A stretch of 64,000 bases of DNA from Xestospongia muta (GCA_963693285.1 OY848917.1:34545245-34609244), one strand, 5' to 3'. Counted from the first letter of the stretch, positions 21,346 through 33,238 are shown. The notes: generated by a model from the sequence alone, not told the origin. Numbers and translations are program-made.

Positions 21346-23103
21346 TGTTTAATTGATTAAAAATTCTTTAAATGACATGGAAGAGGGATGGCTTTAAAAT
21401 GTTTATGTGTCCCTTTTGAAGACATGTTCTTATTCTGGATTTTTTTGGAATGAAGGCCAGGAATATAATATTGAGCTTACTGGGATCAAAGCCTAAAGAA
21501 CAAAATTGTTCTCACTGTAGTTTACTACAGCAAAACTAAATCCATTACATGTTATAAATTAATGCCTATACAGACACATGTAGCTTATTTAAAATTCAGT
21601 CCCACCCTTGAATGTTACATATTTACATGAGAATCACTGGATATCTCAATATTAATTAACCAGGTTAATATGAAATATATGTATTTGATTGTTAATAAAC
21701 AACATTGTATATAATAGTTCATGTTTAATAATGATTTGCTAAAGGTACATTGACTGTCTTAGCAATCAGTCAATTGCCAATGGTTTGTGTGTGTCAGATC
21801 AGCAGCATCTTGGATATTCATTTGTCTTGTCTACAATAAATTGCCAAACTCTGGCTGTAAAAACCAAATTAAAGCACTGGTATGGTCAAGTGTTGAGATG
21901 TGTCGACGTTTGGTCCACTTACAGAACTATTTTGAAGGCTAGTTTGTGTGAAGTTATCTGTGTCTATATTTATATTATTATTTTGTAAATAAGTGAACTG
22001 TTTTGTTTACCTTGTATCTCGACTGGGTTGGTCCATTATCAACAGGTGATCTGAGTACTCCCAATGAAATTATTGTTCCTGATATAGAATGTCCTCTGAA
22101 TGAAAATGATTACTCTGAACTACAGGAAACAATTGAAATACTTTCGCCCTCAAGAATAGATTATGTTAATAATTGGAATAATATCTGTTACAAATCTGTT
22201 ACTTTTTACACCAGAATATAAATATCTACAGTAAACAAATTCTATTTGATCACCCAAGTCATTGTATATACTGATAAATGACAAATGAAGTAACTGATCA
22301 TGAATACTGATAATAGACAGTTTGTGATTAATGAGAAATATTGACAGTGCACATTTTAAGAGATAATGTATCATGTACATAGTGTGAGTGCCACATCCAT
22401 TATAATCACTGTATTGAGTTGGTAACGTCAGCTCAATGGCACATGTGGACAATACAGTGATGAAGCTCCCTTTGTCTCTTTTTAGCAACATGTACAGAAG
22501 ACAGATAATCAACAAATTTATGTAGTGCCTTAATCAACCATTAGCCAGTTAAAGTACCATTTTTACTCGACTATATTGAATGTAGCACTAAAACATGTTA
22601 TGTGCACAAACAGCACCTTATAAATTACTTCTAATCTCTTGACATTGTATTCTTCAGTCATCACAGGTTTCATGACCACTTCCCATCCTCCATTAGCTAG
22701 CTGTTTTCTTCTACCTTTATGTATAATACTATCATTTTGTACCATACTGATCATTGTAACAGTCCTCTTCTTGTCTTACCATTTAGTGCTTTTAAATTTT
22801 TTCATTCTTATTTCTCCTTTTTTCAGTGGTGGTGATGTCTTTACTGTCTCTTTTGTTCTCTTACATGTTTTGCTTTGTTTTGTTTTTTCTGCCATTCCTT
22901 AGGTATCCCTGTTCTCATACAAGTCAAGGAAGGGAGTTGGACTCGAGTAGTAGTTATCCATTTCTGGGGTTTGTTCTTCATTAGAGGATCTGGAAGCCCA
23001 TCATGTGGTGAAGTCCATGGTCCAGTTTCTTCAATTTTGTTAACTGACCTCTGACTACATTGATATTTTTCTGCAAATATAATGTATAATAATGAATTGT
23101 ATA
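21346..23103. other. No convincing gene
   Basis: Frames at 22003-22221 (+, acidic ECPLNENDYSELQETIEI) and 22841-23152 (-, ETGPWTSPHDGLPDPLMKN, QKWITTTRVQLPSL) have a mild coding look, but I recognise neither. The remaining sequence is AT-rich and featureless. Confidence 0.4.
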
Positions 23104-25289
23104 CAAAGGCGTAGGAAGATAATTTAGGGTAGGGGGGCTCCAATAAGCACATGTATTACTGGCAAACTTAATTTTAATTGCTTGAGATAAAATGAGTTAT
23201 CAAAACTTTCCAAAATATTTTTTTCTTCTGGAATTAACAGAAACGAAATCAGTAGCAATACAAGTCAAGTCTAAAATGACTGACTTATGCACATATAATA
23301 CATTGTTTAGTCGACATTCTGTCATAGTAGTCCTTAAAAAGGTTTTTATTCTACGTAGAGAAAAGAATGACCGTTCTGAAAATGTATAATAAAGTTTCAA
23401 GAGCTTGTCCACTTCACTCAACATAGACTTGTAAATAGTACTAGTATTCATGGCATCTGATATTGTTCAAACACTTGTAACCCTTGTTATTTCATTATCT
23501 CCTACATTTTGTACCATATCCTTCACAAGGAGTTCCTCTATCTGTGTGACAATCTTTAGATCATCGTGAGTGAATCTTCTCTCAATCTCACCTGCTGCTA
23601 GATCTAAAATCTCATAGTATGAATGACGATATCTTGATTTAGGACAATCCAAATAATGAGACTGAGATCCTTCATCATATCGCTTTGGTGCTTTTCTTTG
23701 CCGAGGGAGACAGGGTTCATTTGTCTTGACAAGCAAGTTCATAAAAGTGATCAAAGTGTTCCTCGCTACGGAGAGATTCCAGATGTAAAGAGAGTCTCTT
23801 AGGAGAGAAACAAATTAGCTGCACAAGGCTGTAAATGAAGTCCATAACATTTCTGATCAGCACACAGGAATTAGTGACATCTTTTAAGCAGAGATTTAGA
23901 TTGTGAGCGAGGCAATGTACATAAAGGGCTTTAGAATTTTCCCGTTTCAGCAAAGCTTGGACCCCATTGTTGGCACCACTCATGTTTGATGCACCGTCAC
24001 ATGCTTGTCCCCGGCATTGAGCTATTGGAAGAGCACATCTAATTAAAATATCCTTTATTGATGAAAAAATGGTGGCTGATTTAGTATTTGGTAGCTGAAA
24101 CAGGCCAAGAACATCTTAATGAATGAGGTAACTCTCATCCACCCATCGAATACAAAGTGACATTTGCTCATTACGAGAGATATCAGTTGCTTCGTCTGCG
24201 AGAATTGAGAACCACAAGGCTTTCCTAATATTCACCAGAATTGATCTCAGAATGAATTGTCCCATCATTGTTATCAATTCATTGCTAATATCAGGAGAAA
24301 TATACTCTCTTTGATGAAGCCATGACTCCATGCCTGGATTATCTTCTGACTGCAAGAGAAGTAGCTGGTACAAATTACCCTCAAAAGAGTTCTTATCCTC
24401 ATGGTGTCCACGTAATGGTAAACCTTGTCTAGTAAGATAGGAAATTGCTCTAAGAAGTTTCATCAGCATTTTGCGATGAAATAATTGCTCACTCTCTAAT
24501 TGCTTGTTCAAAAGACTATCCACCCCAGGTGAAGACTGCAAACTCCAAGTTTTAGTACAGCTTCAGCATGCATACTAGAACTTTCATGATCATGAAACCG
24601 TTCTTTAGCTTTCTTCAAATTTTGGAAGCCATTTTCGACAAATGCTGGTTTATAGTTCTTAGAAAAAGTCAAGAAACCTTTTGATTTTGCCTCCCGACAA
24701 ACGCAACAATAGATTTTGAGTGTTGACGAGCACACACTTATCCATGGAAACTCTTGGAACCAAGAAGGTTGTATGTGTCTAGCATATGTCTTCAGTTGTT
24801 TACCTTTGTCTTTATGAGTGTACGTGACACCTGTATTGAATATGCTAGGTGGATGATGAGCACTGGCTTGGTCAACACAGCATGGGCATTGACAGGACTC
24901 ATCCAATGACTCCATTTGTATTTCACGCTGCTCAGATGCTTCTAATTCATCTCTAGCTCCATCAGTGGACACTGCACCTATAAATAGTAAGTGAAAATAA
25001 TCCACTAGGCTAAGACAAAGCGCTTAATGAAATTCAAAACTTACTCTCAGCAGCCTCTTGGATTTGAATAGATCCCAGATCCTGAGTGCTATTTTCTTTC
25101 TTGCTAAAACGGTGACACAACTCTACTCTAATTAGTGCACACAATCAATAATTCGAATTGGCAACCGCGCCCAGTTAGTGCATCATTATGCATGCTAGAG
25201 CTAGGCACTGGACATACAAGCTAGGTTAGTAAGCCCAAAAAATCTAGGGGGGCTCCAGCCCCCGGAGCCCCCTTGTTCCTACTCCTATG
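23104..25289. mobile_element. hAT element, DUF4371 type, with matching ends
   Basis: The left end caaaggcgtaggaag and the right end (reverse complement) cataggagtaggaac are related terminal repeats, each followed inward by a G-rich ggggggctcc tract (23131-23141 and, inverted, 25243-25270). The transposase pseudogene fills the interior on the minus strand. The flanking 8-mers (attgtata, aataacat) are not identical, so the target duplication has decayed or the ends are misplaced by a few bases. Confidence 0.7.
23197..25120 (-). pseudogene. hAT transposase (TTF-type zinc finger, DUF4371, hAT dimerisation domain)
   Basis: Domains in order on the minus strand. A short first exon (about 25120-25050) contains LCHRFSKKENSTQDLGS. 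After an intron comes a TTF-type zinc-finger region, with IQPSWFQEFPWISVCSS, IYCCVCREAKSKGF and RFHDHESSSMHAEA. DUF4371 follows, with ILADEATDISRNEQMSLCIR holding the first catalytic Asp. An in-frame TAA follows ESYLIH, and the same frame continues CRGQACDGASNMSGANNGVQ and ALYVHCLAHNLNLCL. A deletion and frameshift near 23750 remove the central part. The C-terminal dimerisation domain is near 23420-23200 (RSFFSLRRIKTFLRTTMTEC). It is one of the better-preserved hAT copies here but is inactive. Confidence 0.85.
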
Positions 25290-25479
25290 AATAACATGCG
25301 ACTAATGACAGAAGGTTATCCATCAGTATATTCTTGCGTTCATCTGTAAACTACTAAATAGTAGGTGGAGTTTCTATAAAATGGCTGTGCAATTAATATA
25401 AATTTTCAAGTTTTAATTTTGGCTAAAAATTAATGTTAGTCACTGTACTGGTATGCAATACTGACATAAAAAGTCATCA

Positions 25480-26200
25480 CATACAGTGTTACTTGCAAAA
25501 TTGAATCCAATCAATAGTTTCTGCATTAGTTGCATCTTCCTCTTTAAAACATATACCACAATATTGTATCTTTTCTTCTTCAAGCCTCATTGAACAAAAC
25601 TTCTCCCCTGTTGTTGGCTTTGCCCATATTTATCTAATGCTCTCTTTTTCCTAGTTGAATGAAACCTAAGTTGTTTTTGATGCTTTGCATTTGATGCTGG
25701 GTTATGTTTACATATAAACATTGCTTCAGCATCGGCACCATGATGATTACTTTACAGTGCTTTTAAGGAATTGATTGCTGTAATGACATGTCTCTTAGCT
25801 GTACAAACTACATCTATATTATGTATGGGTTCTGTAATAAGCAGCTTAAGCTCATCAAATTTCTCTTGGAAAAATACTCCTTGGAATCTTATTCCTCTAA
25901 ATCAAAGCAAGTTGTGTAAGATTTTCCACTAACTCTTCATTATCAGAAGTAAATACAGAAGGTTGAAACTTTGAGCAATCTATTTGTTTTACTTTATCTG
26001 AGGTAGCTGTCAGTAGGTTAGCAGTAGAGCTATAGAGAAAAACTTCAACAACATGCATGTGCTTACATACAGTACTGTGAAGATTTGCATCAGCACAAGA
26101 GCAGTTGAACATATAAATGCAAGCATAACAAAATGCACAATGAAGACAGCAAGTACAGTCCACTGTTGGACTGTGATTTGTTCAATCACATATTGTTCTT
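25480..26200 (-). pseudogene. SWIM zinc finger and C-terminal tail, MULE-transposase-like
   Basis: Minus frame 26163-25897: CTCCLHCAFCYACIYMFNCS, then CADANLHSTVCKHMHVVEV. The C-x-C...C-x-H arrangement (CSC...VCKHMH) is the SWIM zinc finger found after the DDE domain of Mutator-like transposases. Past a stop the region continues with EKFDELKLLITEPIHNIDVV, KRHVITAINSLKAL and SNAKHQKQLRFHSTRKKR, a basic tail of the kind seen in this family. No catalytic domain was found upstream (26200-26420). A MULE or a domesticated SWIM protein is possible; the stops favour a dead copy. Confidence 0.6.
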
Positions 26201-26422
26201 GTCTATTTGAATAGCAGATTTGTGATGGTTATTTATGTCACAAATTCTGTGAGAATTTTTCTCTTTTTCTATTTTACACATCTTTCAAATGCTTTGTCTT
26301 TTGGTACACAAAGGAGTAATGATAACATATGATCGACACGTCTATTTTTTTATCCGGATAAACCACTCTTAAAACTCTCTGATATCATATTTGTGCCCAT
26401 TCTTCTTTGTTTTGCAGTGAAG

Positions 26423-26982
26423 TAGGGCTGGGCAATTTTGAAAATTTGTGAATACAATTATCATGTTACTTTTTATCATGATTATCATGATTATTGGCAA
26501 CAGTGAACAACTAAAACAATAAATCCCGAATGACTGAACACTCGATCAGAAGGAACACTGTTGGCTGCTTCTGCAGGTTCTGCTTGGTAGATTTCGGAGG
26601 CAGAACAATTAAAGAGTAGACAGACGGGTGTTTTTCACATAAGTGAGTAAACAAATTGGTAGTGTTACCTCCTTTGGTGCCTACACCTTTGCTACAATGC
26701 CAGGTCTATCTTTCTCTTCCTTCTTGAGTCCACCTTCTGTCGTGCTTTTAAGTTGGAAATGCTCCCACACAACACTACGTGCGTTCTTTTTAACAAGACT
26801 GTCACTGCTACTTTTAGCCATTTTTACTACTAGTAACACGTGCTCTGACCACAGATTATGCAATAGTCAACAATTATCGGTGATAACGATAATCACGATC
26901 GTGTGAAATTGCTTGTTGGTGATTATTGCATGTTGTAAACAATCGCGATGTTATCGAAATACCAGTATATCGCCCAGCCCTA
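26423..26982. mobile_element. Short non-autonomous hAT element with BED-finger remnant
   Basis: Terminal repeats: left tagggctgggca, right (reverse complement) tagggctgggcgatatactg. This is the well-known TAGGGCTGGGCGATA-type end of animal hAT transposons. The flanking 8-mers cagtgaag (26415-26422) and cagtaaag (26983-26990) match 7 of 8, the expected 8-bp duplication. Inside, the minus strand at 26820-26650 reads MAKSSSDSLVKKNARSVVWE, HFQLKSTTEGG and later TYVKNTRLSTL, a decayed ZBED-type BED zinc finger, the N-terminus of the parent transposase. The element is 560 bp and cannot encode a full enzyme. Confidence 0.8.
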
Positions 26983-26990
26983 CAGTAAAG

Positions 26991-27958
26991 TACCCAAAAA
27001 ATGAGGGACTTTCACTCTATAACAACGAAATAGTTTTATTGTCAGAAATATTCATCAATGTCCATTTGTTTGCCATGTACATAGACATCTGAGTACTTAA
27101 CATCTACTAGCAATTCAGTGCCTCTTGTAATTCATATATTAATTTAAAGTTGTGAAGTAAGCTCAGCCACAGCAACAGGTGGCTGACCTTACTTTGGACG
27201 TACAACAACAACACCATAGTATAAGCACGTGTTTGACTCATAGTTAGTGCCCTTTAAAGTAATAACTGTACCTGTTGTATCCACTTGCTCTTTGGCAAAA
27301 TTGTCATATAATATATTCTTACTCCTTCAGTAAAGAAGAAAAACTAATGGTTTTTTGCCTCAATCCGTTGAATCTATCCAGCCAAAGGATTCTGCGATCT
27401 CTTTGTCTATGACTTTCAGAGACATAACTTGACAGTCTAGCAAATACTGTCTACTGCCAACCTTGTCTCTTTTTCCTGATTCCAGTTCTGGCAATTGTTC
27501 TATTACTTATCATATTTGACTGGATTGTCTCTCGTCTGTGGCATGCTTAACAAAAGGAGATGTAAAATTTATAGAGACATGTCATGTTGTTGGAGTATAT
27601 GTACACTTCCCAAAACAAATAACGAGATGACTCTCTTGAATGTTTTCTTTTCATCCAATCATTTGTCATAGCAAAAAAAAAATGAATTGTGAGTAGACAG
27701 AAAATTGACAATTGGGTTTTGCTAGTCAGTCTTAGTAGATAACTGACCATATACTTGATGGCATGGTAGTCATCACATTTACAGAAACTGAAGCATAAAA
27801 GAAACAACTGTTTCATTCCCTCTTATAGTTGACATTTACATTATAGTATGTCATCATCTAGTTTTGAGTTTGACAGGACACAGCCATCTACAATGCTTGA
27901 TTCAGAGTTCTCCTTGAATATGGTGTAAAATCTTCTCCTGTCCCAATGTTATTTTTCC
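26991..27958. other. No feature recognised
   Basis: The minus frame at 27547-27816 lacks motifs. Otherwise the stretch is AT-rich and non-coding in appearance. Confidence 0.45.
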
Positions 27959-27982
27959 ATATATATATATATATATATATAA
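27959..27982. repeat. (AT)n microsatellite
   Basis: About 24 bp of alternating A/T. Confidence 0.95.
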
Positions 27983-28009
27983 AACAAAAGATAGTTAATA
28001 AAAAACTGA

Positions 28010-28945
28010 CTCTCAGCCACCACTAAGGTCAGTTAATAGTCGCATACTGGATGCCTAAAAGACGATCTTAAGCCTCTCAGACACAGGATGGATGATCTCA
28101 AGATTGAAAAGCATAGACGACATCTGATCCAGCTCATTGTACTAGAATAGGGCTTCCCCTCTTTGGTAGATTTTAACTCAACAAGTTGTCTTTAGAAGGC
28201 AGTGGCTTCCCTATCATACCACCTGTCGTGGAAAAAACTAACGGGGTGAAAACACAACCTTCAACTTTGCAGCTTTGTGGGTCCTATATAGAGTAGGAGG
28301 ATCCTGAGACAGGTAGCTAGGAGCATTGGGATGAAAAACACATACATCAAAAAATGAATCCTGAGCTCTACTCCAAAAACCACGAGCCTTGATACCCAGT
28401 CGAGCTTCCAGTTCCACATTGTCAGATTGTCTAGTAAAGGATTCCCCAGAGAGAGGTTATAAGTGAGGGTCAATAGCAACATTTGGACACACTTCAGAGA
28501 GTAAAGAAGCTGTGAGATCATGCATTTCGTTATGTCTCAGTATAGGAAAACCTTTTTTCTTACAAATTAGAGGATGATCATTTGAAAAAGAGTTGCCACA
28601 GTTACAGGTCTGGAGACGCTAAGTTAGTATAATCAATACGGCCTGATAGATCTCAAAAGAGAACTAAGAGGTAGAGCATGTATCCGGAATTTCCAAACCT
28701 CTCAGCCTAGCTGGTAAGGTTAAGATTCCCTCATGATGTGTGAACAAGGTGGGTGGTTAGTTAACGCTGGTATTAAACACCCGGTGAATAGACTCTTCCA
28801 GAGGTAACATAAGATCCTGCAAGTCAGGAACTGTCCTAGTGAGAAAAGACCAATGGCTCATAGACAGAGTAGACAGCTTGAGGATGAGACAAGGTAACTG
28901 TTGCAAGACAAGCAAGATCCTCACATCAAGATACGACCTTGACTC
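28010..28945 (-). pseudogene. C-terminal half of the GPSGID reverse-transcriptase family
   Basis: Minus-strand blocks in order: VPDLQDLMLPLEESIH, ILTLPARLRGLEIPD, LQTCNCGNSFSNDHPLICKK, GFPILRHNEMHDLTASLLSE, VCPNV, LQPLSGES, ARGFWSRAQDSFFDV, FHPNAPSY, then PYSSTMSWIRCRLCFSILRS and SILCLRGLRS near 28030. This is the complete order of the region downstream of the polymerase in this family. It includes the CxCG...DH...C mini zinc motif and a restriction-endonuclease-like block ending FFDVRVF.P.APS. Frames change at least five times. The polymerase part is not attached. It directly abuts a pogo-like DDE fragment. Confidence 0.75.
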
Positions 28946-29290
28946 TCACATACTCCTCACAGAATTCCACAGAGCCAATGACAGCCATCCGAATGACATC
29001 TGAACTGTAGTGGCTAGAATGACCATCTATCAACAACAGAATAGGCCTACTAGGAGGAATTAATGCATGGAAATGCTTATGAAACCACATAAATAAAAGT
29101 TCCCTATTTATCCCGCCGTTTTCAGACAACCCATATATTGTGCCTGATACTTCTCCAATTGTTAGCTCAGGATTTAAGGTCTTCCGATTACCACTGGTGG
29201 TAATGCAACACCACTTGCACAAGTACACACCAGTACTGTTATTTGTGCTTTGCCATCTCCTGAGATACAACTAACATCTTTGCTACTACG
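28926..29290 (-). pseudogene. pogo/Tigger-like DDE transposase fragment
   Basis: Minus frame: GVYLCKWCCITTSGNRK, GTIYGLSENGGINRELLFMW, FHKHFHALIPPSRPILLLID and GHSSHYSSDVIRMA. The WI...F..WF..HF....RP.LLL.DGH.SHY block is the second catalytic region of DDE_1 (pogo/Jerky-type) transposases, with the Asp in LLLIDGHSSHY. The frame ends shortly after, where reverse-transcriptase sequence begins; the N-terminal CENPB-like DNA-binding domain is missing. It lies immediately left of the Kolobok element. Confidence 0.7.
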
Positions 29291-29303
29291 TTTGGCGACC
29301 ACT

Positions 29304-29307
29304 TTAA
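29304..29307. other. TTAA target-site duplication, left side of Kolobok element
   Basis: TTAA directly precedes the first base of the left terminal repeat (agggggg...); the same tetramer follows the right end at 33480-33483. Confidence 0.8.
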
Positions 29308-29528
29308 AGGGGGGGGGGGGGGGACATGCCAAAATTCAAAAATATTTTTTTTGCATAAATGTTATCTTTGACATATGCAATTCACCCTAAAAATATTTCA
29401 AAAATTTTTAAAAATTGTTATCACTGTTAAAAACAAGCTTCTTTTTGAAGCTCTTTCAAGGCTTCTTCTGCAATTGCAATGTTCTTCCTGATAGGGTGGG
29501 GCTTTTATGTGATGTCACAAGGGGAACG
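29308..29528 (+). repeat. Kolobok left terminal inverted repeat
   Basis: Begins aggggggg...acatgcc and ends at aaggggaacg; it matches 33262-33479 in reverse complement with roughly 90-95 % identity. It includes gtgatgtcacaa near its inner end. It ends 27 bp before the ATG of the ballast-domain gene. Confidence 0.88.
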
Positions 29529-29555
29529 ACTCGAACGAATGTTAGGTGCAAAGTA
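29440..29555 (+). promoter_or_regulatory. Candidate promoter in the left terminal repeat
   Basis: The inner half of the repeat is less AT-rich than the outer half and carries gtgatgtcac, one base off a palindromic CRE/ATF-type site (TGACGTCA). The right-hand copy of the same repeat has the exact TGACGTCA. The same position in both repeats lies just upstream of a start codon (29556 and 33238). That it acts as a promoter is inference. Confidence 0.4.
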
Positions 29556-30300
29556 ATGGCTGAAGACTTTCAAAGCGATGTATCGAGTCGGTATTCCAGC
29601 ACATTAAGTCTCTCCTACTCTTCTTCTTCCTTCAATATGTCCTGCTTCATGTGTAGAATCTGACCTCGAGGAAGGCTCTGAGAACATAGTGGTTCCATAT
29701 CAGTATGAACCAGAAGAAAGTGGCTCTGAGTCAGAATCTGCAGATGACGAGTCTCAGACTGATGAGAGGTTACAAAATACTGAATGGTCAGTCTCTTGAG
29801 TCTGTTAGTCAGCTATAATAATCAAAAAAATTGTGCTGTGTTATAGATTCTATTATATTTACTTGTAGGTGTAAGTGTGGACATTGTACAGTCATGCCTA
29901 CTGTAGCTGAGTGCATATGTTGTTACGAGATAGATGCCACAATCCAGAAAATGGAGCAGATTCAAGCACAGATATCCTGTATCACTGAACATGAAGGATT
30001 TGAACCTGTTTGCCTAAATGTTTGGGTATTACAAGCAGGATATTACACTTATAGCCAACATTATGGTACACATGATATTCAGGACCAACCAGGATATGAG
30101 TAAGTACAGGGTTTTATTGAACACACTTATAGTAAGCCATTATATACAGGCAATACAGATTTATCTCGTATCGACAGTTTACTAGTTGGTGTTGGGGTTG
30201 GCTTGGAAGAAAAATACGTGTTGTATTACCTAGCTGTGCTGTCAACAAAATTCGAACAAAGTTTCCATCTGCTGATTATGTTGGGTTCAAGTATCCCTAA
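29556..30300 (+). CDS. P2X7 receptor intracellular (ballast) domain protein, carried by the Kolobok element
   Basis: Proposed exons: 29556-29607 (tentative), 29657-29786, 29869-30099 and 30150-30300; 564 nt, 187 residues. Exon 2 is acidic (YQYEPEESGSESESADDESQ). Exon 3 opens CKCGHCTVMPTVAECICCYE, then CITEHEGFEPVCLNVWVL. Exon 4 reads QYRFISYRQFTSWCWGWLGR, then VVLPSCAVNKIRTKFPSADY and GFKYP before the stop. These are the cysteine clusters, the YR.Y..W core and the PSC...IR..FP...Y.GF ending of the vertebrate P2X7 cytoplasmic domain, which binds two zinc ions and a guanine nucleotide. There is no ion-channel part. Introns 2 and 3 have clean GT/AG ends; the first join (49-nt intron) is less sure. 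Its role in transposition is unknown. Confidence 0.82.
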
Positions 30301-30385
30301 CTCAATGATACTAACATATAAGTATTGTAGTCAAAAGTAATGATATTTATTATTTCATAACAAAATAAATAATAACATTATTGAA

Positions 30386-33238
30386 CTATTGTTGGAGAAG
30401 GCTGAAACGACTTCTGTGGCTCTTGATAGCAGAAGCTTTGTCAGGTTTATCATAACTACTGTTTAAAGACCCAGGAACATTTGAGGTTGAAGATTGAGTG
30501 GCTCCATCCATGCAGAGTTGCATGGTTGCTTGAAGAAGGTCACCAATATAGTCTGGAGATAACAAGAATGTAATTTTGGTTAGCAACATAGTAGCCATAA
30601 TAGATAATTATGACTAAACAAAGTGGCAGTAGAGTTAGAAAACTTACTGTATGTGGGGTTCACAGTTACTTTTCGTACTATATATCCTCCCTTCTTATAC
30701 TTTGGGAAAAGTATATCATAGTGTTCCTCCCCTTCCTGTGTAACAGCTTGTTCTCTATTAGAATTCTCATTGAAGTGAAGAGCAGCTAGTGCTAATCTAA
30801 TAAGAAATATGTATCAAAAGTCAATTTTTTGTACACAAGTGTAACATAAACACTTCTTATATAGAAATACTACCTGCAATTCATTCCTTCATATGACAGA
30901 GGTACATACTTTGGAGCAAAGTGAATCACAACACTGTGAAAAGCTTCCAAGGATGAAGTTTGGTAGACTGGTGATAACCTAACTAAGTCTTTACAGAGTG
31001 TATTGTTTGTCAATAAAGCTGATAATTTCTCACTTGTCTTGGAATCTGAAATATTTGAATTCAGAACATAATAAAGTTATCACACTATAGTAAACTATTA
31101 TTAGTGAATGCTTACGTCTTTTAAACCATTTCTTTTTTCTGTCACTGCCTTGTAACTGCCCATGTGCACAGTCTGGGAAGGTATTGTTATGTCCTTTGTG
31201 CACATTGTGAACATGGTTATCTAAAGACAGCCACTTAGCCTTGATTAGTTCACTGTTACCATTTGGAGTTGAAGCAACACACCAGTATAGGTGGTTGATA
31301 ATACTTCTTTGCCAATGTCCTATTAGATCACAGTCTTTTAGTTTTGCAGCTGCTTCAAGTTTCTTGCGGAGTCCTGTATATACAAAGCTTATTATAATTC
31401 TTATGAGGAAACTTACTACCTATGTATGAGTTATGTTGGTATTATTTCTTACCCTTAGCAACATGCCAGATATCATAATAATGTGTTATTTCTGGATGAT
31501 TATCCCTCATCCACTTATTAATCTGTCTATGCCTGTCTGTCACAAGAACCTCAATGGTCAAACCTTGTTGCTGAAGAAAGTTTAAAACACGTTGGAGTCC
31601 CTCCTTCTCCATGTGGTAACTTTCACCAACCTCATTACTCTGTGAACATGGAGAAAACAGTAAATTATTATTATTTTTATATCACTGTTTAAATGATTTT
31701 TAAACTACATGAACATTTATTTTAATGAATTGTAAATCTCTACCACTTTCCTAAGTACAATGAACAAAAGTAACACCTAGGCAGATATAAGACCCATTGT
31801 CCAATAAAGGAGTAATTCACTCAAATATAGATCTATCAATTAGCACTAAAACCTGTTAACTCTTTCACAGTATGTGTGCATATTACATCTTTTATACATA
31901 ATTTTTACCTGGACCAACTTGTAGTCTACCACTTTGTTATATGACATTTCTATCACAGTATAGGAACCATATTTAGCGCTATGACCAGGACTATCAGCTC
32001 TGCCATCTCCAGAAAGTGATAACTTCTTCATTTGACTTTTCATACCTTCCAGTAAAGAAAATTGATGCCTTTCCCAAGTGGAAATGATTGCTGGTTGGAG
32101 GAACCGTCTTTGGTGAAGGAAAAATGTCTTTGCGGTAATTGTGGCACAATTTAGGATCTTGAAAACACGCAAAGCTTTAGTTGGTAGTGCACCTGCATAC
32201 AAAATAGCTGCTGATGTGAGTAGGTTTCCTGCAGGTACATTTCCTATAAACAATTGACTATCCCAGACCCATTTGTTATGGCAATTTGAACAATTCTGAG
32301 TCACTCTTATGAAGGAACCGATTATGATCTTCTTAACATCTGATGTACGACTTGAACAGAATCTACATACAGTAAACAGTAGTAGAAGTGCTGATTGAAA
32401 AACTTGCATTTTTTGTGATGACATGCCATTAGGCAATAAAAGTAACTCATTTTGATTCATGCACCACACTATATAATTGAACTTGAAGGAGTTGTAAATG
32501 ACATGCATTGATCCATATGTATATATACATAAACTCACCAATAGACCTTCCTATAGGTTTAACCTGAACTCGAGCATTCTTCCTGTCTACACTTGCTTGA
32601 ATCCCAATATCATGTACTTGATTCTCCTTACTGGAGCTAGTTGTAGGTTGGATATCAGAATTATCTAATATATCTTCCTCTAGGCCCTCCACCATGGCCT
32701 CCATCTCTGTCTCAACTATGGCAGATAAGTCTCTTGTCTGAGTAGGACTAGCTGTGAGAAGCTCTTTCACAACCTAAACAGATCAATTGCAACATTTTGT
32801 GACCTCTTTTGAATTACAGAAACTTACCCTTGATCTCTCTCGTTTCTCATAAGCTACCCTGCTTCTTTTAGATTGGCTTGGTGCATCTGATGATGAAGTA
32901 GCTGCAGGACATTTTTGTGGATACTTAACTGAAGATTGTGTACTGGAAGGCAATGACACTGGTCTCTCAAAAATAGTAGGAATAGCGTCATGTTTCAGCC
33001 TTCTGCGCTTCTTTATACCCATCTCTGACGCTAGAGCTGAATCAGGCTCGAAGCAACTGTCAGTGAAGTGCTTGCTACAAAGAACACTATGTTTACTAGG
33101 TCCACTCCATTGAGCTCTGGTTCTCTGGACTTGCTTCACCCACTGTTGTCGTATAGCAGGGTCCCTGGGAAATGTGTACAAGCTAACACCGTCGCTGTAC
33201 GTGTTAGAACACTCAGCTGCAACACAATGCTTCACCAT
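30386..33238 (-). CDS. KolobokTHAP transposase, 8 exons, 712 aa
   Basis: Exons (minus strand): 33238-32828, 32773-32539, 32468-31909, 31639-31453, 31373-31116, 31045-30874, 30796-30648, 30552-30386; 2,139 nt, all in frame, all with GT/AG. Residues 1-90 form a THAP zinc finger (Cys5, Cys10, Trp33, Cys54, His57, and AIPTIF). An acidic linker follows. The catalytic region starts near QSALLLLFTVCRFC, with LSGDGRADSPGHSAKYGSY (first Asp), EVLVTDRHRQINKW (second Asp), HYYDIWHVAKG and QTSSLEAFHSVVIHFAPKY (Glu). Together these are the recognisable Kolobok core. It ends with a Ser-rich basic tail. THAP binds DNA ends; the core cuts at TTAA. The ATG lies 24 bp inside the right terminal repeat. Confidence 0.88.

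Noticed and set aside
23096..25297. A target-site duplication for the DUF4371 hAT element
   Set aside because: The adjoining 8-mers attgtata and aataacat match too poorly to claim.
29830..30300. A true P2X receptor gene
   Set aside because: No ion-channel ectodomain or transmembrane segment is present; only the intracellular zinc-binding domain is encoded, inside transposon ends.
30648..32770. Reading the Kolobok transposase as separate open frames (32447-32770, 31846-32541)
   Set aside because: Splice signals join them in frame; the ends of the single frames run into introns and lose similarity.
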